Shown: positions 42,589 through 53,096, counted from the stretch's first letter. The stretch: DNA of 64,000 nucleotides from Lachnospiraceae bacterium UBA1729 (GCA_002315945.1 DCIJ01000055.1:45123-109122), one strand, 5' to 3'. Numbers and translations are program-made. Notes: generated by a model from the letters alone, not told the origin.

Positions 42589-44604
42589 TTAAATGCGTAG
42601 CGAAAAATCGCTTCTGTCCAGTGAAAAATTAGGGTTGTAATAGGGATCTCCCTTTTCCAGAGTATCCTTCCACTTTGTCTTAAAGTGCTCGCACTCCTTA
42701 TTATATCTTTCAGCTCTAATTTTGTCAGCCTCCGATGGCTGTCTGGTTTCGATATCACTTCCTCTTGAAGCAGATTCATAATGGAACAGTTCTGCAAAGG
42801 GTGTGAAGATATTTAAAAGTCCCAGTTCTCTTAATTTAAGACAGAAATCCACATCATTAAGGCCCACAGCAAAGCTTTCATCCAGTCCGCCCACCTGGTC
42901 AAACAAAAGTCTCTTAACCATAAGGCAGGCTCCCGTTACAGCAGACACATCCTGAGCATAGCAAAGCCTTCCCATGTAACCTACGTTCTCATAGTTAACC
43001 TTATAATGGGTATGTCCTGCAGTTCTGTGAGCTCCAAGATTTAACACGATTCCTGCGTGCTGAATGGTTTTGTCTCCATAATACAGCTTGGCTCCAACTG
43101 CGCCCACATCGCTTCTTAAGCCATACATTAGCAGCTCTTCCATCCAGTCCAGGGTAATTATCTCTGTATCATTGTTCAACAGAATAACATATTCGCCATC
43201 TGAATGTCTTACACCATAGTTATTGATTTTTGAGAAATTAAAGCCCTCTCCCTCGGCAGGGACATAGGTTACCACCTTGATTCTTGGATGGTTCTTGATT
43301 TCCTCGTAGTAATCAAATATTTCTTTGGTAGTGCTATTATTTTCAACTATTACAATTTCATAATTGTCATAGGTTGATTTATCAAGAATTGACTGCACAC
43401 AGCGGCTCAGATCCGAAGCATGATCCTTATTTGAAATAATTATTGATATCTTGGGAAACTGAGTCAGTTTATATTTTATTCTGAATATTGTTTCAAAGGC
43501 TCTGGTACTGGTTATCTCAAAGCCATCATATCCGGCCTTTGTAAGATGATCCGCTACTGCCCCCTTGGCTGCATCAATGCAGTACAGCTTGGCTGAAATA
43601 TCACTGGCAACAGAAGCCTTGTGGCTTCTCCAGTAGTACAGGAGCTTAGGTACATGTACCACAGTTTTTGCTGCCGAAGTCAGTCTTAATATCATGTCAT
43701 GATCCTGGCTTCCGTCAAACTGGGTCCTAAAAAGCTCGGTGCCCTCCAGAAGACTTCTCTTAAATGCCGAAAAATGGCAGATATAATTATTAGCCCTGAG
43801 ATTATCAATTGCATAATCCGGCTTAAAATGAAGGGTAATCATGTTGTCGATGCTGCCATTTTTAAAGGTAGCCTCATCACAGTATATGTAATCCGCATCC
43901 TGTTCACAGATTACCTTCATGTATTCAAACAGTACATTTGGATGCAAAATATCATCATGGTCAAACAGGGCAATGTAATCACCTGTTGCCATCTCGTAGC
44001 ATCGGTTGGTGTTACCTGATATTCCCTCGTTCTTTTCAAGCTTTTTATAGCATATCCTGCTATCCCTGTCCGCATACTCTCTGGCAATAACACCCACATA
44101 ATCATGCTCTGCATCAGAACCATCCGCCAGACACAGCTGCCATCCCTTGTAGGTCTGACTGATTACCGAATCAATCATCTCCACCAGATATTTCTTTGGT
44201 GTATTGTACAGGGGAACCAGCACACTGAAGGTAATATCCTTTGAGAAGGTATAGCTTTCCATGGCCTTTCTCTCTTCAGGTGTAGGGAAGCTGCTTCTTC
44301 CATGCTTTTTAGCAGCTCTTTTTTCTATGAGCTTTGACTGGAGCTTTCTCATAACCCCTTTTGGATTACCAAGTCTTACTATCCTGTCCTTCATACGGAT
44401 AACCCAGTGCATGACTGCTCTAAAGGGCGCACTCATTTTCCATATGGGATTATTCTTTATTCTCTTTAATTTGAAATCCAAATCCTCAGCTTTGGCTGTT
44501 GCATCTGCAAGTTTTGTAGCCATATCACTGTTTTTTTGTTTTTCTTTTTCATATGCCGCCTTATAGTAAGCCAGCAATTCTTCCGTTGTCTTTTCTGTAA
44601 CCAT
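42589..44604 (-). CDS. Two-domain glycosyltransferase family 2
   Basis: Large cytoplasmic polymerising transferase of 671 residues. N-terminal coiled coil (1-55, EKQKNSDMATKLADATAKAE), then GT2 domain 1 (about 125-330; FSVLVPLYNTPKKYLVEMID, FDHDDILHPNVLF) and GT2 domain 2 (about 390-640; ISIIISNKDHASDLSRCVQ, LLNNDTEIITLDW, FAVGLNDVDFCLKL). Two GT domains suggest it adds two linkages, as in rhamnan synthases. The coiled coil may form complexes with other proteins of the locus. Confidence 0.92.
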   Translation of the reverse strand: MVTEKTTEELLAYYKAAYEKEKQKNSDMATKLADATAKAEDLDFKLKRIKNNPIWKMSAPFRAVMHWVIRMKDRIVRLGNPKGVMRKLQSKLIEKRAAKKHGRSSFPTPEERKAMESYTFSKDITFSVLVPLYNTPKKYLVEMIDSVISQTYKGWQLCLADGSDAEHDYVGVIAREYADRDSRICYKKLEKNEGISGNTNRCYEMATGDYIALFDHDDILHPNVLFEYMKVICEQDADYIYCDEATFKNGSIDNMITLHFKPDYAIDNLRANNYICHFSAFKRSLLEGTELFRTQFDGSQDHDMILRLTSAAKTVVHVPKLLYYWRSHKASVASDISAKLYCIDAAKGAVADHLTKAGYDGFEITSTRAFETIFRIKYKLTQFPKISIIISNKDHASDLSRCVQSILDKSTYDNYEIVIVENNSTTKEIFDYYEEIKNHPRIKVVTYVPAEGEGFNFSKINNYGVRHSDGEYVILLNNDTEIITLDWMEELLMYGLRSDVGAVGAKLYYGDKTIQHAGIVLNLGAHRTAGHTHYKVNYENVGYMGRLCYAQDVSAVTGACLMVKRLLFDQVGGLDESFAVGLNDVDFCLKLRELGLLNIFTPFAELFHYESASRGSDIETRQPSEADKIRAERYNKECEHFKTKWKDTLEKGDPYYNPNFSLDRSDFSLRI

Positions 44605-44615
44605 ATTTCTAATCT

Positions 44616-46778
44616 TTATTCTCGATTTGGATGAGCTTCTAACAGCATATCTGATTTAGCGTACAATTTTTGATTTGAACACTTATCATAGCAAATCATT
44701 GCTATTGTATAGTCATCTTCAGGAATTGCCCCTTTAGGAACTCTTACTGTGAATCCGGCCAGTGCCACATTGGTCTGTTCTGGCAGAATATCAACCACAT
44801 CCTTGCGGTATCTGTCCAGCACCTCCAACAGATATCTGTTTCCCTTGGTGCCTGTAAGCAGAAGCTTTCTTCTGTAATGACTGTTGTCCATGCCCAGTAC
44901 ATAGGACCAGCCCTCAATCCAGTACACATCGTCCTTCTCTGTGAACTCAAGCTTCTTTTCCATTCGGGCATGTTCTACATTCAGTGTCAGGCACCCGTTT
45001 TCCCAGGCAACCGGCTCTGCTTTTTTCCACTTGCCAGCCCTTGTATAATAATCCCTCATCTCATAAGGGTATCTGTGGTTTGCAATATAAAGGTTTGAAT
45101 GACAGGCCAGATTCCTGCTATAGAAGGGATCCTTGCTCTTAAGTGCCGGATGTCTGTTGTACAAGATATCCTTTTCCTTCAGCAGGCGCTCCCATTTTGC
45201 ATCAGACATGTTATCATCACCACGGCTTAAGGACTCATGATGATAAAGTATTACGTCATTCCTCTGAATATTATAGTAACCGGCCTCATATAATGAAAAG
45301 CAGAAATCCACGTCATTGTAAGCCACCTGCATCTCTTCATTGAAGCCGCCTACCCTGTCATATTTTTCTTTTTTCACCAAAAGACATGCAGCCGTTACAC
45401 CTATCATGTCATACACATGTCTATTCTGACCATGATAATGGTACTCATTATCATGTTTTTTCAAAAGCTTATGCACCGGCCCCACCATAATGTTGGTAAT
45501 GCCTATGTGCTGCATAATATCACTATCAGGATATAAAAGCTTCGCGCCTACTGCTCCAGCATGGGGCTGGCAGGCCTTGGCCAGGAGTCTTTGCAGCCAG
45601 TTACCCTGGATGATTTCCATATCATCATTCAACAAAAGCACATATTCGCTTCGTGCAAGCCCCACTCCCAGGTTGCACATTTTGGAAAAGTTAAAATCCA
45701 TAGGAGCATAATGATAGTAGAAATCATACTGTTCAGACAGCTTTTCATAGACTTCCTTGTTCTCATTACTGCTTCCATTATCTACAACAATTATCTCAAG
45801 ACGAATTCCTGACAGATTGGTCTTCTCTCTTAATGAGGACAGACACACCTCCAGTATCTCAGGATGATCCTTGGAGGGAATTACTGCAGCTATGGTAACA
45901 CCCGATTCTTCTCCGGCATAACCATGCTTACGCGCTCCAATATCATCACCATTCTCAAGGGACGCTGGCATATCCATTCCGGAACGTTTTTTGCCGGTCT
46001 TAATTTCCATGGTCTGAGTCCATTTATAGGTCTTTTTAGGTCTCGGCGCTGATGCAACACGGATGGCATCCTCTTCCTCCGATAGTCTCCTGTGTTCCAC
46101 ATCCTCCTGTCCCTCTGGCATATGGATAAGCACCTTATCAATTGATCTTATGCAAATATTATTGTGCTGAAACAAAGGATTCTGTCTGATCTGCTCATAG
46201 GGTGGGGTCATTGCCGCCTGTCTTTCTGCAGACTGTCTGATCTTGTCACACAAAAGCAGTATCATTCTGTAGCAGTTTTCCTCATAATTATCCTTTAGGA
46301 TGAGCATCCATTCTTCTTCAGAAATCAGCTCCAGCAGTTTTGTTCTGACCGCAAAGATGTGTCCGAAATACTGAAAGCTTTCCAACGTGTCCGGTGACCA
46401 GCAGGGCTTAAACCAGGGGTTGATTCTTCTGCCGTCAACATCCAGTTCATCTTCATCTGCATAGGCTATCTGGGTATCCTTATGTTTTGCAAACAGATCT
46501 CCAATCAGACCAAGGCTCGCTTCCTCCAGCTGTCCCTTGCTGTCATAAAATACAATTACTGATGGCAGATTCTTCTGTAACACAAAGCCCTTTTCAATAG
46601 ACTGCATTGCAATAAGTCTGCAGCTCTTTTTATGGGAAAAGGCAGCCTTTTTCCACTCCTCATTGGACAGATACCACTGTCTGTAAGAATCTGACAGAAT
46701 TTCAACCTGTTCAGAATATTGTGTTATACACCTGTTATGAAGTTTTTCCTTTATGCTTTGTTTCAGGCCTTCAAGCAT
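44616..46778 (-). CDS. Glycosyltransferase family 2 with degenerate N-terminal domain
   Basis: 720-residue transferase. The N-terminal half keeps only the later part of a GT2 domain (AYADEDELDVDGRRINPWFKP, then SPDTLESFQYFGHIFAVR) and lacks the nucleotide-binding start, so it is probably inactive. A complete GT2 domain follows (about 297-550): VTIAAVIPSKDHPEILEVCLS, VVDNGS, LLLNDDMEIIQGNW and VAYNDVDFCFSLYEAGY. The C-terminal 140 residues are beta-rich. The gene lies between the methyltransferase-kinase and the two-domain GT2, with short gaps. Confidence 0.9.
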   Translation of the reverse strand: MLEGLKQSIKEKLHNRCITQYSEQVEILSDSYRQWYLSNEEWKKAAFSHKKSCRLIAMQSIEKGFVLQKNLPSVIVFYDSKGQLEEASLGLIGDLFAKHKDTQIAYADEDELDVDGRRINPWFKPCWSPDTLESFQYFGHIFAVRTKLLELISEEEWMLILKDNYEENCYRMILLLCDKIRQSAERQAAMTPPYEQIRQNPLFQHNNICIRSIDKVLIHMPEGQEDVEHRRLSEEEDAIRVASAPRPKKTYKWTQTMEIKTGKKRSGMDMPASLENGDDIGARKHGYAGEESGVTIAAVIPSKDHPEILEVCLSSLREKTNLSGIRLEIIVVDNGSSNENKEVYEKLSEQYDFYYHYAPMDFNFSKMCNLGVGLARSEYVLLLNDDMEIIQGNWLQRLLAKACQPHAGAVGAKLLYPDSDIMQHIGITNIMVGPVHKLLKKHDNEYHYHGQNRHVYDMIGVTAACLLVKKEKYDRVGGFNEEMQVAYNDVDFCFSLYEAGYYNIQRNDVILYHHESLSRGDDNMSDAKWERLLKEKDILYNRHPALKSKDPFYSRNLACHSNLYIANHRYPYEMRDYYTRAGKWKKAEPVAWENGCLTLNVEHARMEKKLEFTEKDDVYWIEGWSYVLGMDNSHYRRKLLLTGTKGNRYLLEVLDRYRKDVVDILPEQTNVALAGFTVRVPKGAIPEDDYTIAMICYDKCSNQKLYAKSDMLLEAHPNRE

Positions 46779-46793
46779 ATTTTTCTCTTCTTT

Positions 46794-48938
46794 CTATCCG
46801 ATAATAGCTTCTATCATCTCCTGTGGAAGACGGTTTGTCACAAATCTGACTCTTACTGACATTTCCTCCATCTCTCCATTGAGCTTTTTGAGTTTCTTCA
46901 TAAGTCTCTTGTCAAAGTTAATCTGAAGCCATGGATCCTGAGTATTAAATACCAGTGTATCAGTTCCCAGCTGCATGCCGTTATGAACCACAGATTTATC
47001 CTTGAGAGTTAAGACAACTCCTTCTATTTCAATAATATCTATTTTTACAATACAGTAATCAATGCAGGGATCTACTCTTAATGCCACAATATCTTTGGTA
47101 ACATCCACATCTGCATTGGTTGCCTTGCCTTCTTCATAGACGCTTACCAGGAAGCGTGACTCTTCCTCACTGAAGCCCTTGCCGTAATCCTCGTACACCT
47201 GTATCCGCATACGATGCTCATTGTCCATATATTCGTGAGCAATACGTGTAGCAGGAATAATAGGTCTAGCAAACTCATTTCGCAATTCAGTGAGACTCAT
47301 GGTGTCCCCTGTGGCTTTGTGCTGAAATTTAGTTTCAGCCTTGGCAATACGATTATAGTCATCCTGCCCCATATCCAATAGCTTCTGCATTACTTCCAGA
47401 GCCATCTTCTTACGCTTTACCGAGCCAAGAGAATAGCAGTACAAAGCTCTGGCTGTCATTTCCTTAACTGTTATTTCTTCTTCTGTTACCCATTCATAAT
47501 CAATAACAGTCCAGTTTTTTCTATCAATTAATATATTGGAAAAAATCAAATCCTCATCATACAGAAGGCTGACGGTTTTGTTTTCACCTTCTGATTCACC
47601 TTCTGATTCAGTTTCAATTTCATTTTCCTTCAGGAGAACTTCCATTGGCTTTGGAGTAATTCGCTCCATGTATTCCTTTACCAGAGCAGTAAAGCCTTCC
47701 TCATCCTGAGCTCTGCACTTTTCATCCAGCTTCTCCTCCAGTGTCTCACCCCAGATATAATCCAGTACCGCCACATCTCCATTCATGGCACAGCGGTTAA
47801 AGCTCAGTTTATTAGAGTAATACTGAGAGCTTAACTTCTTATAGCTTTCCTCCAGCTTACCAGTATGGGCAGCTGCCTCTTCAAACATGGGATACTTTAT
47901 TACCATTCTGGCAGGAGTCGGACTCTTTGTCTCATTGAAGATATCTTCAATAATTCCTGTACAGATGCTGTATTCACATGCTCTGTCATTGGAATACTTC
48001 ACATACACATTTTCTCTTTCATCCCCCAGTACAACCAGGTATGAGTTTGAAAAATATGGAAAGCTTCCTTCTTCTATACACGCATCAAAAGCCTCTTTTT
48101 CATCAAACAGAAGCATTCTTTCTGCATCAAAATTCCTCAGATTGGTAGACAGCTCTCCCTTCAGGGGCAATCTCTTATCTGAAAAAAGTGTTGTCATAAA
48201 TTTGTAATCAGGGTAAGGATAGTAAAAATGTATCTCATCCTTTGACAGGCCTGCATTTTTAAATATTTTCTCTAAAGCCGGTCTGGTAAAGGTACGAACC
48301 ACTCCACCATCAGGATAACCTTCCACACCACTGAAATAGCTTGCCAGGTGGTCTTCCTTACAGCCAGCCAGATACTTAAGTCCCATTCTGTTTTCAATGG
48401 CAATAACTATCTGACCATTGTATTTCAGATGTTTTTTAAGGATTTTGATAAAGTCCTCAAAGGGATGTTCCCCTCCAATATAGCTGATAGCATATTCCAG
48501 CACCCCAATCAGAAAGATGTAGTCATACTCTGCATTCAGGTCTGGCTCCACATCCATAAAATTACCCAGATGGATGGTAATATTTTCTTTGTCACTGTTT
48601 CTGTAGGCATTAATCAGACTTCTCTTTTTGGAAAGCTCCACACAGTCCACCACTTTGGCGCCGTCTGCCAGTGCCCCAGTGATTGCACCACATCCGCTTC
48701 CTACCTCAAGAATTTTTTCCTTTCCAGACAGTGTAATCCACTTAACAATATTCTGCCTGTGCTCCGACAGATGATAAAAAATAGGCCAGGACTTACTTTC
48801 CTCAATAATTGTTCTGTATTCTGATGAATCCCTGGTCTGAACTATTTTGAGAAGCTCATCCTCAACTGGTCCATCACAATATAAATCCTTACCTGAATAA
48901 TGTGTATCGTCTATGCTTACTCCGCCGATTTTTTCCAT
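46794..48938 (-). CDS. Methyltransferase-kinase fusion, WbdD-like
   Basis: 714-residue cytoplasmic protein. N-terminal SAM methyltransferase domain (about 55-235; ILEVGSGCGAITGALADGA). A kinase-like domain follows: VYVKYS with Lys314, Glu322, then the catalytic loop DEDLIFSNIL (Asp463, Asn468) and the metal site IDYEW (Asp480). All key kinase positions have fitting residues, so it could be active. The C-terminal 120 residues are beta-rich. A methyltransferase plus kinase is the layout of WbdD, which caps O-antigen chains to set length before ABC export. The gene here directly follows the Wzt-like gene (TAATG overlap). A capping role is inferred, not shown. Confidence 0.75.
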   Translation of the reverse strand: MEKIGGVSIDDTHYSGKDLYCDGPVEDELLKIVQTRDSSEYRTIIEESKSWPIFYHLSEHRQNIVKWITLSGKEKILEVGSGCGAITGALADGAKVVDCVELSKKRSLINAYRNSDKENITIHLGNFMDVEPDLNAEYDYIFLIGVLEYAISYIGGEHPFEDFIKILKKHLKYNGQIVIAIENRMGLKYLAGCKEDHLASYFSGVEGYPDGGVVRTFTRPALEKIFKNAGLSKDEIHFYYPYPDYKFMTTLFSDKRLPLKGELSTNLRNFDAERMLLFDEKEAFDACIEEGSFPYFSNSYLVVLGDERENVYVKYSNDRACEYSICTGIIEDIFNETKSPTPARMVIKYPMFEEAAAHTGKLEESYKKLSSQYYSNKLSFNRCAMNGDVAVLDYIWGETLEEKLDEKCRAQDEEGFTALVKEYMERITPKPMEVLLKENEIETESEGESEGENKTVSLLYDEDLIFSNILIDRKNWTVIDYEWVTEEEITVKEMTARALYCYSLGSVKRKKMALEVMQKLLDMGQDDYNRIAKAETKFQHKATGDTMSLTELRNEFARPIIPATRIAHEYMDNEHRMRIQVYEDYGKGFSEEESRFLVSVYEEGKATNADVDVTKDIVALRVDPCIDYCIVKIDIIEIEGVVLTLKDKSVVHNGMQLGTDTLVFNTQDPWLQINFDKRLMKKLKKLNGEMEEMSVRVRFVTNRLPQEMIEAIIG

Positions 48939-50218
48939 TATCGAACCTCTACCCTCGTCTCCTGATCATAGTACCCTACAGTGTTTTTATCTGATATTAC
49001 TGTAATATTCTGGACATCATACAGCCTGTGATATACCACGAAGTTATCACCCTCATAGCCGGTGAGTCCCAGGGATATTAAGTATTCACCACCCTGCAGC
49101 TGCATCTTCTGCCTGAATATGGCAGTCTTTTCTTCTCCAGCCTTAACAGGCTCCAAAAATGCCTTCTCCACCATGGAATTGGTACCAGTTATCTCTATTC
49201 CCAATGCATTCTTTATTGAGCAGGCAAATATAGGTGCCGGAATGTCCTCGTTGAATCTGACCTTCATATGGATTTCATACTCCAGTCCCTTCATGATTCC
49301 ATTAGTCTTGTTCCCTTTGTCATCAAACACACTGCAATCAATAATTTCAGCCTTGCGATTCCCATACTCCAGGGTTTCGTCATTTTTCTCGCAGGCCTTA
49401 AGGGCCGCATCCTGAATGCTGTCATCATTTAACAGATTGTTGTCATCCTCATCATCAACAGCATACTGCCCCACCAGCAGCTGTTTGTAGATATCAATCA
49501 TTTCCTTGGGTGCGCCTTCCTTAAGCTTATTTCCCTTGTTCAGAAGGATTACCCTGTCGCAGTATTTACTAATGGAACTCAGGTCATGGCTTACAAACAA
49601 TATTGTCTTGCCCTGTTTTTTGAATTCCTCAAATTTGTGATAGCACTTTGCCTGGAAAAATACATCTCCTACACTAAGTGCCTCGTCAACTATAAGAATT
49701 TCCGGATTAATATTGATTGCCACTGCAAAAGCAAGACGGACAAACATACCACTGGAATAGGTTTTAACCGGCTGATATACATACTCGCCAATGTCAGCAA
49801 ATTCAAGGATAGCATCAAGCTTTGCATCAATTTCTTCCTTGGAAAAGCCAATCATTGTTCCATTGAGATATACATTCTCAATACCGTTATATTCCATATT
49901 GAATCCTGCTCCCAACTCCAGCAAAGCAGAGATTCTTCCGTCCACATTTACCTCTCCCCCAGTAGGATTCAATACTCCTGTGATGATTTTCAGTATGGTG
50001 GATTTTCCTGAGCCGTTTGTACCAATGATACCAACCGTCTCACCCTTTTTTATCTCAAGATCTACATGATTCAGGGCAAAATGCTCCTTGTAATGCTTCT
50101 TTTTTGACAACCCAAGAGCCTCCTTGAGCCTGTCAATGGGTTTGTCATATAATCTGTAAATCTTGGTCACATCCTTAACCTGGATGGCAAAATTTTCATT
50201 ATTATCTCTATAAGACAT
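48938..50218 (-). CDS. Polysaccharide ABC exporter ATPase (Wzt-like) with C-terminal domain
   Basis: ATPase of a polysaccharide exporter. From the ATG at 50218, 426 residues: IIGTNGSGKSTILKIITG (Walker A), TYSSGMFVRLAF (signature), EILIVDEALSVGD (Walker B), SHDLSSISKYCDRVILL (H-loop). After residue about 265 comes a 160-residue beta-rich extension. In Wzt proteins this extension binds the modified end of the polysaccharide. Sequence similarity of this part to Wzt-C is not shown here. The position between Wzm-like permease and methyltransferase-kinase fits termination-linked export. The start overlaps the permease stop by 11 bp. Confidence 0.92.
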   Translation of the reverse strand: MSYRDNNENFAIQVKDVTKIYRLYDKPIDRLKEALGLSKKKHYKEHFALNHVDLEIKKGETVGIIGTNGSGKSTILKIITGVLNPTGGEVNVDGRISALLELGAGFNMEYNGIENVYLNGTMIGFSKEEIDAKLDAILEFADIGEYVYQPVKTYSSGMFVRLAFAVAININPEILIVDEALSVGDVFFQAKCYHKFEEFKKQGKTILFVSHDLSSISKYCDRVILLNKGNKLKEGAPKEMIDIYKQLLVGQYAVDDEDDNNLLNDDSIQDAALKACEKNDETLEYGNRKAEIIDCSVFDDKGNKTNGIMKGLEYEIHMKVRFNEDIPAPIFACSIKNALGIEITGTNSMVEKAFLEPVKAGEEKTAIFRQKMQLQGGEYLISLGLTGYEGDNFVVYHRLYDVQNITVISDKNTVGYYDQETRVEVR

Positions 50219-51206
50219 CTGCAAAATGAACCTTTAATCTCTTAAATATTAGTGCTCCCACACCAAATACAACTGCTGTCATTACCCAGAAAAACATGGT
50301 CGAATAAAAATCTTCCCAAAACCACTGCTTTTCTATCAATGCACTTCTATATCCATTTACAATGTAAAATACAGGATTCAGTTTAAAAATAAGCTGATAC
50401 TTCTCAGGCTTAATAATATCCAGTCTCCAAAGTATTGGAGTTGCCCACATACCTACCTGCAGAATAATTGCAATTATCTGAGTCAGATCTCTGAAAAAAA
50501 TGACTATTGAACAGGTAGCATAGCTTACTCCCAGTATAAAAATATAGAGACATACACTGTAGTAAATCAGCTGAAGGGTATATAAATCCGGATAAAAGCC
50601 ATGGCATGCATACAAAAGAAGCATGAACATAACAAAGAATCCATGGATAAAGGTTGCTGCTGTAATCTTTATTATTGGAAGAATACTGATTTTAAATACA
50701 ACCTTTTTTACCAGATAGCTATATTCCATCAGGGCAGTGGTTCCATTCATCAGGGCTTCAGAAAAGAAAAACCAGGGCACAATTCCCGCTGTCAGCCATA
50801 ATACATATGGGGCAGACAGTCCATTGGAAAACACCTCTGCCTTGGCATTGAATCCCTTTTCAAATACAAACCAGTACACAAGGATAGTGACAACAGGCTG
50901 AACAAAGGCCCATACCATTCCAAGATAGCTTCCGGCATATCTGGTCTTGAAGTCATTCTTGGCTAACTTCCAGATGAGTCGTCTGTTTTCATAGAGCTCC
51001 TTGGGCAGAATATAGATTTTGTCATACAACACAACAAAGCAGATAAATCCTGTTACCAGAATTCCCACCACAATGGATTTCTTAATCAGCTCATCACTTG
51101 GATTGGCAAACTGATTCTGATGAAGCACGGTTATCAGGCCCACTATAAGTGCCAGCACTCCAACTATTGATATTGATATTATTTTATTTCTCTTATTGTC
51201 TGTCAT
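50208..51206 (-). CDS. Polysaccharide ABC exporter permease (Wzm/TagG-like)
   Basis: ABC-2 type permease of 332 residues. Two N-terminal TM segments (about 10-35 and 42-65) precede the usual core, then LIWKLAKNDFKTRYAGSYLGMVWAFVQPVVTILVYWFVF, the standard ABC-2 opening of TagG/Wzm, and four more TM segments. The extra N-terminal pair makes it about 70 residues longer than typical. It exports the lipid-linked polysaccharide with the ATPase downstream. The start codon overlaps the rfbC stop (TAATG). Confidence 0.92.
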   Translation of the reverse strand: MTDNKRNKIISISIVGVLALIVGLITVLHQNQFANPSDELIKKSIVVGILVTGFICFVVLYDKIYILPKELYENRRLIWKLAKNDFKTRYAGSYLGMVWAFVQPVVTILVYWFVFEKGFNAKAEVFSNGLSAPYVLWLTAGIVPWFFFSEALMNGTTALMEYSYLVKKVVFKISILPIIKITAATFIHGFFVMFMLLLYACHGFYPDLYTLQLIYYSVCLYIFILGVSYATCSIVIFFRDLTQIIAIILQVGMWATPILWRLDIIKPEKYQLIFKLNPVFYIVNGYRSALIEKQWFWEDFYSTMFFWVMTAVVFGVGALIFKRLKVHFADVL

Positions 51207-51769
51207 TATTTACGATACTTTTCAGTGTATTCCTTGATTCCGCCCCACTTCTGATCCTTGTCTGACAGGGTCAGTTCAACATCCTGTCTCAGTGGCCATT
51301 CCACACCAATTTCAGGGTCATTCCATAATAATCCACCCTCGTCATTGGGATGATAAAAATCAGTACACTTGTAACAAAATTCAGCATAGTCTGAAAGTAC
51401 ATAAAAACCATGAGCAAAATTTTTAGGAATAAAGAACTGCTTTTTGTTCTCGGCACTAAGCTCTACACCAAACCATTTGCCATAGGTTTTTGAACCTGGA
51501 CGCAGGTCAACAGCCACGTCATATACAGCTCCATTTACCACTCTTACTAACTTGTCCTGTGGAAAATTAATCTGGAAGTGAAGTCCTCTAAGCACTCCAC
51601 CCTTAGATGCAGACTGATTATCCTGAACAAATTTCTCAGTGATTCCAGCTTCTGCAAAATCATTATAATTATAGGTCTCCATGAAATATCCTCTCTCATC
51701 ACCAAATACGGTGGGAGTGATAACCTTGAGGCCCTCTATTTCACATGTTTCAACTTTAATCTTGCCCAT
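51206..51769 (-). CDS. rfbC: dTDP-4-dehydrorhamnose 3,5-epimerase
   Basis: Third step of dTDP-L-rhamnose synthesis. 187 residues, the usual size. Motifs FGDERGYFMETYNYNDF, VRGLHFQ-like GVLRGLHFQINFPQDKLVRVV, VYDVAVDLRPGSKTYGKWFGVEL and IPKNFAHGFYVLSDYAEFCYKC are typical and contain the catalytic His and Tyr. It overlaps the end of the GH25 gene upstream by 14 bp. No rfbD is visible in the window. Confidence 0.95.
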   Translation of the reverse strand: MGKIKVETCEIEGLKVITPTVFGDERGYFMETYNYNDFAEAGITEKFVQDNQSASKGGVLRGLHFQINFPQDKLVRVVNGAVYDVAVDLRPGSKTYGKWFGVELSAENKKQFFIPKNFAHGFYVLSDYAEFCYKCTDFYHPNDEGGLLWNDPEIGVEWPLRQDVELTLSDKDQKWGGIKEYTEKYRK

Positions 51770-53096
51770 TTTCTTCTTCCTTTTCTATATTCTCATCTAC
51801 CTTGTTTCTAGGATAGGAGATGTTAAAATCAACTCTTCCCTGGATTCCATTCAGTTCACCGGAAGAGGTATACTGCCACATATTATATTTTCTTGAGTAT
51901 TGAGGCTCTTTTCGATACTCCGCCAGCCAGATACAGTAGTCATCCTCCATCTCACTGGTGTAGAGCTTGTTATTAAACCAGTTCCTTGAAGCATATATAC
52001 CTGCATCATAGCCTGCATTGGTTATGGTCTCGCAAAAGGCCTGACATACTTTGGTACGGGTACTCATGTCCAGTCCATCGGCTCTTCCATTGCCACCAGC
52101 TCCCTCTGTATCGATAAATATGGGATAATCCAGCATTCCCTTATTTAACTCCAATACCATGGAGGCCTCTTCAACTGCTTCTATTTCATTTACTGCCTGA
52201 GTAAAGAAATACAGTCCAACCTTGATCCCGGCCTGCTTTGCATTAGTCAGATTTTCCAGGAAATAGGGATCTTCTACCAGTGCACCTGTTTTGGAACCAC
52301 GGTATCCGCATCTGATAATGGCAAACTGCACACCTTCATTTCTGACAAGCTGCCAGTCGATATGCTTATTCCATTTTGATACATCGATACCAAATTCCTC
52401 ATTGCCTGTTGATGACCATTTTCCAGTCATCATGGAAGAATCTTCGTCCTCACTGTCAAAGATTTCAGTATCTTCAAGATTTGCATCAATGTCTGCTTCG
52501 GTCTTAATAAGCAGGGAAATATCTTCAATCGGCTTATATTCAATATTCGCCTTAACCTTGACCTGAAGTGGACTCTTTGGAACCTGATAATCATCCATGG
52601 GCTGAATCACAACCTCATGCATACCGGCCTTCAGATCAGGCACATACACTATGCCGTCCTGATCCAGATCCTTGTAGGGCTCCCCATCTACCAGTACATA
52701 CAGGTCATCTATCTCTACCAGCTTATCCAGATCGTTGTATATCTTGATTCTAAGATCCTTGTCTACCGAAGTGGCCGCCAGAGAAAGCTTCTTTCCTCTG
52801 GTTTCCATCATCTGGTCATAAGCCGATAATTCCTTGTCAAAAAACGTTTCATCCCTTTCAAAGGCCTTATAATCCACATTGGGATTCTCAGGCTTCAGAC
52901 CACTGGAGTTTGTAAAGCTGCCTGGAGGCAGAGCATTATCACCTGTTTCTGACGCATCAGCCTGTTCGCTCTCCGCCTGGGCCTTATTAAGCTTCATGGC
53001 ATAGTCATATATATTGTAGCCGGCAACTCCTGTCACCAGAATTAATATAACTATGACTGATATAAATATAGACTTGAACTTAAGCCTAGAGTCCAT
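51756..53096 (-). CDS. Membrane-anchored GH25 muramidase
   Basis: Wall-cutting N-acetylmuramidase, 446 residues. One N-terminal TM (about 10-32), an acidic linker, an Ig-like region (about 105-205) and a C-terminal GH25 domain (about 235-430). The GH25 part has [24 protein letters not shown], the catalytic acid pair in YPIFIDTEG, and [13 protein letters not shown]. It is related over both the linker and catalytic part to the protein at 55134. Located inside the rfb genes and overlapping both rfbC and rfbA, so it is clearly part of the operon. It probably makes room in the wall or trims it for polymer attachment; this is inferred. Confidence 0.92.
   Translation of the reverse strand: MDSRLKFKSIFISVIVILILVTGVAGYNIYDYAMKLNKAQAESEQADASETGDNALPPGSFTNSSGLKPENPNVDYKAFERDETFFDKELSAYDQMMETRGKKLSLAATSVDKDLRIKIYNDLDKLVEIDDLYVLVDGEPYKDLDQDGIVYVPDLKAGMHEVVIQPMDDYQVPKSPLQVKVKANIEYKPIEDISLLIKTEADIDANLEDTEIFDSEDEDSSMMTGKWSSTGNEEFGIDVSKWNKHIDWQLVRNEGVQFAIIRCGYRGSKTGALVEDPYFLENLTNAKQAGIKVGLYFFTQAVNEIEAVEEASMVLELNKGMLDYPIFIDTEGAGGNGRADGLDMSTRTKVCQAFCETITNAGYDAGIYASRNWFNNKLYTSEMEDDYCIWLAEYRKEPQYSRKYNMWQYTSSGELNGIQGRVDFNISYPRNKVDENIEKEEENGQD

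Noticed and set aside
47572..47612. Functional tandem repeat near the kinase domain of the methyltransferase-kinase gene
   Set aside because: Only a short Glu/Ser-rich coding stretch (two near copies of 12 bp), too small to mean much.
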